A stretch of DNA of 17,486 nt from Roseovarius sp. UBA6167 (GTDB taxonomy: Bacteria > Pseudomonadota > Alphaproteobacteria > Rhodobacterales > Rhodobacteraceae). The DNA lies in NCBI GenBank assembly GCA_002428225.1, contig DIUD01000078.1, positions 1-17,486 on the forward strand, in the 5' to 3' direction. The notes below the pieces were generated by a model. That model had not been told where the DNA came from and did not search any database. It saw only the letters and a list, made by a program, of their open reading frames with translations. The translations under genes and the position numbers were made by a program. Below, piece after piece: positions 13,849 through 17,486 of this stretch (positions within the stretch are counted from its first letter, which is position 1; each line of letters starts with the position of its first letter).

Positions 13849-14595
13849 TCACCGGCGTCTGCGCACGCGGGGGATGGGGGTGCGGCGAAAGCTGTAGCGC
13901 GCCCGCGGGTTGGGCGGCACACCGCCATGCGCCGCCCAGAAGCGCGGCCCGCCAAGCCGCCAGAACACCGGCAGCGTCAGCACCACGCCCGCCATGAACC
14001 CGCCGGCATGGGCCCAATAGGCGACGCCGCCGGTCTCGGGGTTGCTGGCCAGACCGGCCAGAAGCTGAAAGACAAACCAGATCACCAGCATCAGCGCCGC
14101 CGGCACGGTGACGATTTGCACGAACACGACGAAGATCAGCAGCACATCCACCCGCGCGCGCGGAAACAGCAGCAGATAGCCCCCCATCACCCCGGCGATG
14201 GCACCCGAGGCGCCCACGGTCGGCATCATCGAGCCCGGCCCACCCAGAACCTGCGCCACGCCCGCCGCGATGCCGGTGGCAAGATAGAAGGCAAGATAGG
14301 GCAGATGGCCCATCCGGTCCTCGAGGTTGTCGCCGAAAATCCACAGAAACAGCATGTTGCCCGCCAGGTGCAACAGCCCGCCATGCAGGAACATCGAAGT
14401 GACCAGCCCCGAATAATCGCCCGTGAACGTGACCCGGGCCGGGATCAGCGCCCATTCGTCAAAGAACTGCATCAACGCGCGCTCACTGGCGAAAAGCGGC
14501 CAGTATCCGATGAAGATCAGGACATTGGCGGCGATGAGCGCATAGGTCACATAAGGCGTACAGCGCGAGGGGTTGTGATCGCGGATCGGTATCAT
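13849..14595 (-). CDS. rhomboid-family intramembrane serine protease
   Basis: An integral membrane protease of 248 residues that cuts substrates within or near their membrane segments. It has about six membrane helices. HGGLLHLAGN (71-80) supplies the oxyanion His and Asn. GASGAIAG carries the catalytic Ser130, and WAHAGGF carries the partner His196. GDNLED follows the first catalytic helix, as is usual. The C-terminal tail is Arg/Pro-rich. The start is taken as the ATG at 14595 (MIPIRDHNPS); a TTG two codons upstream is possible, and no strong ribosome-binding site is seen for either. It lies 47 bases after putA on the same strand and may be co-transcribed. Physiological substrates are unknown. 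Confidence 0.92.
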   Translation of the reverse strand: MIPIRDHNPSRCTPYVTYALIAANVLIFIGYWPLFASERALMQFFDEWALIPARVTFTGDYSGLVTSMFLHGGLLHLAGNMLFLWIFGDNLEDRMGHLPYLAFYLATGIAAGVAQVLGGPGSMMPTVGASGAIAGVMGGYLLLFPRARVDVLLIFVVFVQIVTVPAALMLVIWFVFQLLAGLASNPETGGVAYWAHAGGFMAGVVLTLPVFWRLGGPRFWAAHGGVPPNPRARYSFRRTPIPRVRRRR

Positions 14596-14642
14596 GGGCA
14601 AAAGCTAGCCCGCTTTCACCCCCGCGGAAAGGGCCGATCAGC

Positions 14643-17486
14643 TCATCCCCCCAGAAGCGCCGCATTGCCGCCGGCCGCCGTGGTATCGACGCAGACATGG
14701 CGCTCGTGGAGTGCATGGCCGATGTCGGGCAGCCCGGTGACAAGCGCCAGGATCGGGCCTGCGCGGCGCGCGAGCGCGCCGGCGATTGCGCGCGCTTCTG
14801 CCTCATCGCCCCACCAGAGCGCGCCGGAAAGCCCGCCCATGGTGACAAGCGCCTCCGGGTCCAGCCAGCCGGTGACGGCGACGGCCACACCGCCAAGCGC
14901 CTCGACCGCCCGTTTCTGGGCCTGCGCGGCCTCTGCCCCCGGCCCGAGACACACAAGCGCCAGGCGCACATGGGTGGTGAGGCGGTTCGATTCGCCCGTG
15001 GGTCCCGGCAGCACCAGCGCCGCGCGTGGCGCGTGACCTGTGGCATTGGCCGCATCGAGCGCGGCCTGCACCTCGCGCGCGGATGCGGCCGCCTCCCATT
15101 TGACGCCCTGCATCGGCGCCGGTCGCGCCGTGAAGCGCGCGAGGTAATGCGGCCCGCCCGCCTTGGGGCCCGTGCCCGAGAGCCCCTCGCCGCCAAAGGG
15201 CTGGCTGCCCACGACCGCCCCGATCTGGTTGCGGTTGACATAGATGTTGCCGGCGTGGACCGCCTCGGTCACATGCTGCACACGGTCGTCGATCCGCGTC
15301 ATCAACCCGAAGGTGAGGCCAAAGCCGGTGGCGTTGATCGCCCCGATCACCCGGTCGAGATCGCGCGTCCTGAACGTGGCCAGATGCAGCACGGGGCCAA
15401 AAATTTCGCGCTCGATCTCCCCGATGCCGCCGACCTTGATCAGCGTGGGCGCAATGTAGGTGCCCGCGTCCGGGGTCTTGAGTTCATGCAGGAGCCGGCC
15501 CTCGGCGCGCGCGGTCTGGATATGCGCGGCAATGCCTGCGCGCGCCTCCTCGTCGATCACCGGGCCGCAATCGGTCGAGAGGTGCCAGGGGTTGCCGACA
15601 CAGAGCGCATCCATCGCGCCGGTCAGCATCTCTGTCAGGTGGGCGGCGATATCCTCCTGCACATAGAGGCAGCGCAGCGCCGAGCAGCGTTGGCCGGCGG
15701 ACTGGAACGCCGATTCCAGGATCGCCTGCACCGCCTGTTCGGGCAGCGCGGTGCTGTCCACGATCATCGCGTTCATGCCGCCGGTCTCGGCGATGAGCGG
15801 CGCGCCGGGCGCGAGGTGTTTCGCCATGGCAGCGCGGATTTTCAGTGCGGTGTCGGTCGAGCCGGTGAAGGCCACGCCACCGACGCGCGGATCGGAGACA
15901 AGCATCGCCCCCACATCGCCCGCACCGGGCAAAAGCTGGCACGCGGTGACGGGAACGCCCGCGCGGTGCATGAGGGTGACGGCCAGATGGGCAATGAGCG
16001 GGGTCTGCTCGGCCGGTTTCGACAGCACCGCGTTGCCCGCGGCCAGGGCGGCGGCGATCTGTCCGGTGAAGATCGCCAGCGGGAAATTCCACGGGGAAAT
16101 GCAGGCGAAGGTGCCCACGGGGGCGGCCTCGGGGGCATGGGCGGCGTAGTAGCGCAGGAAATCCACCGCCTCGCGCAACTCGGCCACCGCGTCGGGGATG
16201 GATTTTCCGGCCTCGCGGGCGAGAAGCGCGAAGATCTCGCCGAAATTCGCCTCGTAGCGGTCGGCCACGCGGTTGAGGATCGCGGCGCGCTCGGTCGCGC
16301 TTGCCTGCCAGGGGGCGGCGGCGGCGAGCGCGGTTGCCACATCGGCTTTTGACGCGCAGGCGACGGTGCCGGGGCTGTCTGCCGGGTCGGCGGGGTTGTC
16401 CACGCGCGCGGGCGGCAGTGGCCGGGCCGTGCCCGCAAGGATCGGGGCGGCCTGCCAGCGATGGGCGGCGAAGGGCGCGCGCGCCGCCTCGATGGCCTCG
16501 AGCGTCGGCCGGTGGCGCAGATCGAAGCCGCGCGAATTGGGGCGCTCGGGCAGGAACAGTTCCCGCCCGGTGGGCAGGTGCGGCGCGGGATCGTTGATCG
16601 CCGCGAACGGATCGCGGGCGACCGTCTCGGGGGGCACGCTGTCATCGACGATCTGGTTGACGAAACTGGAATTCGCGCCGTTCTCCAGCAAGCGCCGCAC
16701 CAGATAGGCCAGCAGGTCGCGATGCGCCCCCACGGGCGCATAGATGCGACAGCGCGTGCCCTCGGCGTTCAGGATGATGTCATGCAGCGCCTCGCCCATG
16801 CCGTGCAGGCGCTGGAACTCGAAGGCGGATTTGTCACCGGCCATGTCGAGGATCGCGGCGGCGGTATGGGCGTTATGGGTGGCGAACTGGGGATAGATGC
16901 GGTCGGTCATCGTGAGCAGCTTGCGCGCATTGGCGATATAGCTGATGTCGGTCGCAGCCTTGGAGGTAAAGACCGGAAAACCGTCAACGCCGGCCACCTG
17001 CGCGCGCTTGATCTCGGTATCCCAATAGGCGCCCTTGACCAGCCGCACCATGATGCGGCGGTCGAGGCGACTGGCCAGATCGTGAAGAAACTCAATCACA
17101 TGTCCCGCGCGCTGACCATAGGCCTGCACGACCACGCCAAACCCCTCCCAGCCGGCAAGCGCGGGCTCCGACAGGACCGCCTCGATCACGTCGAGCGAGA
17201 GCGACATGCGGTCGGCCTCTTCGGCGTCGATATTGAGACCCATGCGCGCGGATTTCGCCAGAAGCGCGAGCGAGCGCAGGCGCGGCACCAGCACGCTCAT
17301 CACCGCCTCGCGCTGCGCCAGTTCGTAACGCGGATGCAGCGCGGAGAGTTTCACCGAAATGCCGGGATTGCCGCGAACCTCCCCATGGGTGCAGGCATTG
17401 GCGATGGCGCCGATCGCGCGCGAATAGCCGAGATGATAGCGGGCCGCGTCGGCCTCGGTGCGCGCGGCCTCGCCCAGCATGTCATA
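14643..17486 (-). CDS. putA: bifunctional proline dehydrogenase / glutamate-semialdehyde dehydrogenase (partial, N-terminus outside window)
   Basis: PutA oxidises proline to glutamate in two steps: FAD-dependent proline dehydrogenase, then NAD-dependent P5C dehydrogenase. About 947 residues are visible; the reading frame is open at 17486 and roughly the first 190 residues are missing, judging from usual lengths. The PRODH barrel covers visible residues 1-290, counted from the Met at 17480: VKLSALHPRYE, RLVKGAYWD (146-154), YPQFATHNAHT (196-206) and FQRLHGMGE. The aldehyde dehydrogenase domain covers about 360-830, with SPWNFP (462-467), FTGST, E565 in AETGG and catalytic C599 in GQRCSALR. The last 120 or so residues form a second, non-catalytic ALDH-like tail as in long PutAs. 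An Met codon at 17480 is internal, because YDMLGEAART is a normal PutA stretch. Any promoter or regulator lies outside. Confidence 0.95.
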   Translation of the reverse strand, partial: YDMLGEAARTEADAARYHLGYSRAIGAIANACTHGEVRGNPGISVKLSALHPRYELAQREAVMSVLVPRLRSLALLAKSARMGLNIDAEEADRMSLSLDVIEAVLSEPALAGWEGFGVVVQAYGQRAGHVIEFLHDLASRLDRRIMVRLVKGAYWDTEIKRAQVAGVDGFPVFTSKAATDISYIANARKLLTMTDRIYPQFATHNAHTAAAILDMAGDKSAFEFQRLHGMGEALHDIILNAEGTRCRIYAPVGAHRDLLAYLVRRLLENGANSSFVNQIVDDSVPPETVARDPFAAINDPAPHLPTGRELFLPERPNSRGFDLRHRPTLEAIEAARAPFAAHRWQAAPILAGTARPLPPARVDNPADPADSPGTVACASKADVATALAAAAPWQASATERAAILNRVADRYEANFGEIFALLAREAGKSIPDAVAELREAVDFLRYYAAHAPEAAPVGTFACISPWNFPLAIFTGQIAAALAAGNAVLSKPAEQTPLIAHLAVTLMHRAGVPVTACQLLPGAGDVGAMLVSDPRVGGVAFTGSTDTALKIRAAMAKHLAPGAPLIAETGGMNAMIVDSTALPEQAVQAILESAFQSAGQRCSALRCLYVQEDIAAHLTEMLTGAMDALCVGNPWHLSTDCGPVIDEEARAGIAAHIQTARAEGRLLHELKTPDAGTYIAPTLIKVGGIGEIEREIFGPVLHLATFRTRDLDRVIGAINATGFGLTFGLMTRIDDRVQHVTEAVHAGNIYVNRNQIGAVVGSQPFGGEGLSGTGPKAGGPHYLARFTARPAPMQGVKWEAAASAREVQAALDAANATGHAPRAALVLPGPTGESNRLTTHVRLALVCLGPGAEAAQAQKRAVEALGGVAVAVTGWLDPEALVTMGGLSGALWWGDEAEARAIAGALARRAGPILALVTGLPDIGHALHERHVCVDTTAAGGNAALLGG

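Noticed and set aside
14697..16352. 551-codon plus-strand open frame
   Set aside because: It is a shadow of putA; the product is Arg/Gly/His-rich with no domain.
1..17486. CRISPR array, or a second copy of the tRNA-Ser 3' end as an att repeat
   Set aside because: I saw no regularly spaced repeats of CRISPR length, and no second copy of the tRNA 3' sequence by eye in the window; a dot plot would settle it.

Overview
The window reads as a chromosomal segment of an alphaproteobacterium, most likely a member of Rhodobacterales (Roseobacter/Paracoccus-like). The grounds are the very high G+C in the right half, the gene order lipoprotein/SPOR gene - dacC-type carboxypeptidase - tmk - holB - tatD - MBL-fold hydrolase, and the style of the putA and rhomboid proteins. 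All calls were made by reading the sequence; no database search was run.

Left part (1-1115): a 43-residue Lys-rich protein gene on the minus strand (197-328) is the only convincing intact gene. Around it lies decayed sequence: a 19-bp tandem repeat at the edge, the last codons of an IS110-like transposase (594-671) abutting the C-terminal end of a probable GIY-YIG-type protein (about 679-813), and a stretch of GGAATCCA-like repeats around an AT-rich patch (906-1065) that resembles an insertion-sequence end.

Centre (1116-6266): one giant minus-strand gene encodes a 1716-residue protein. It joins a DnaQ-like exonuclease domain, a cysteine cluster, a RecQ-type SF2 helicase, a long linker and a complete UvrD/PcrA-type SF1 helicase. 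It is the most unusual feature of the window and sits alone, with gene debris on both sides.

Right debris and tRNA (6267-7676): C-terminal fragments of a DUF3489 protein (minus), a LysR/OxyR-like regulator (plus), a rhodanese (minus) and a Cys-rich, probably zinc-binding protein (plus) follow one another with abrupt junctions. Next come short GCTACA/TGTAGC repeats, direct and inverted, and then an intact tRNA-Ser(UGA) on the minus strand with its own promoter. This is the usual layout of a decayed integrated element next to a tRNA attachment site. The helicase may be cargo of that island.

Right part (7851-17486): a housekeeping block. On the plus strand a lipoprotein (apparently a SPOR-family protein that lost most of its SPOR domain), a D-Ala-D-Ala carboxypeptidase, thymidylate kinase, DNA polymerase III delta', a TatD nuclease, a PhnP-like MBL hydrolase and an AEC transporter are packed tightly with several stop/start overlaps, which suggests one operon. 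On the minus strand putA (N-terminus beyond the window edge) is followed by a rhomboid protease. The two blocks converge with their stop codons directly abutting (TGATCA).
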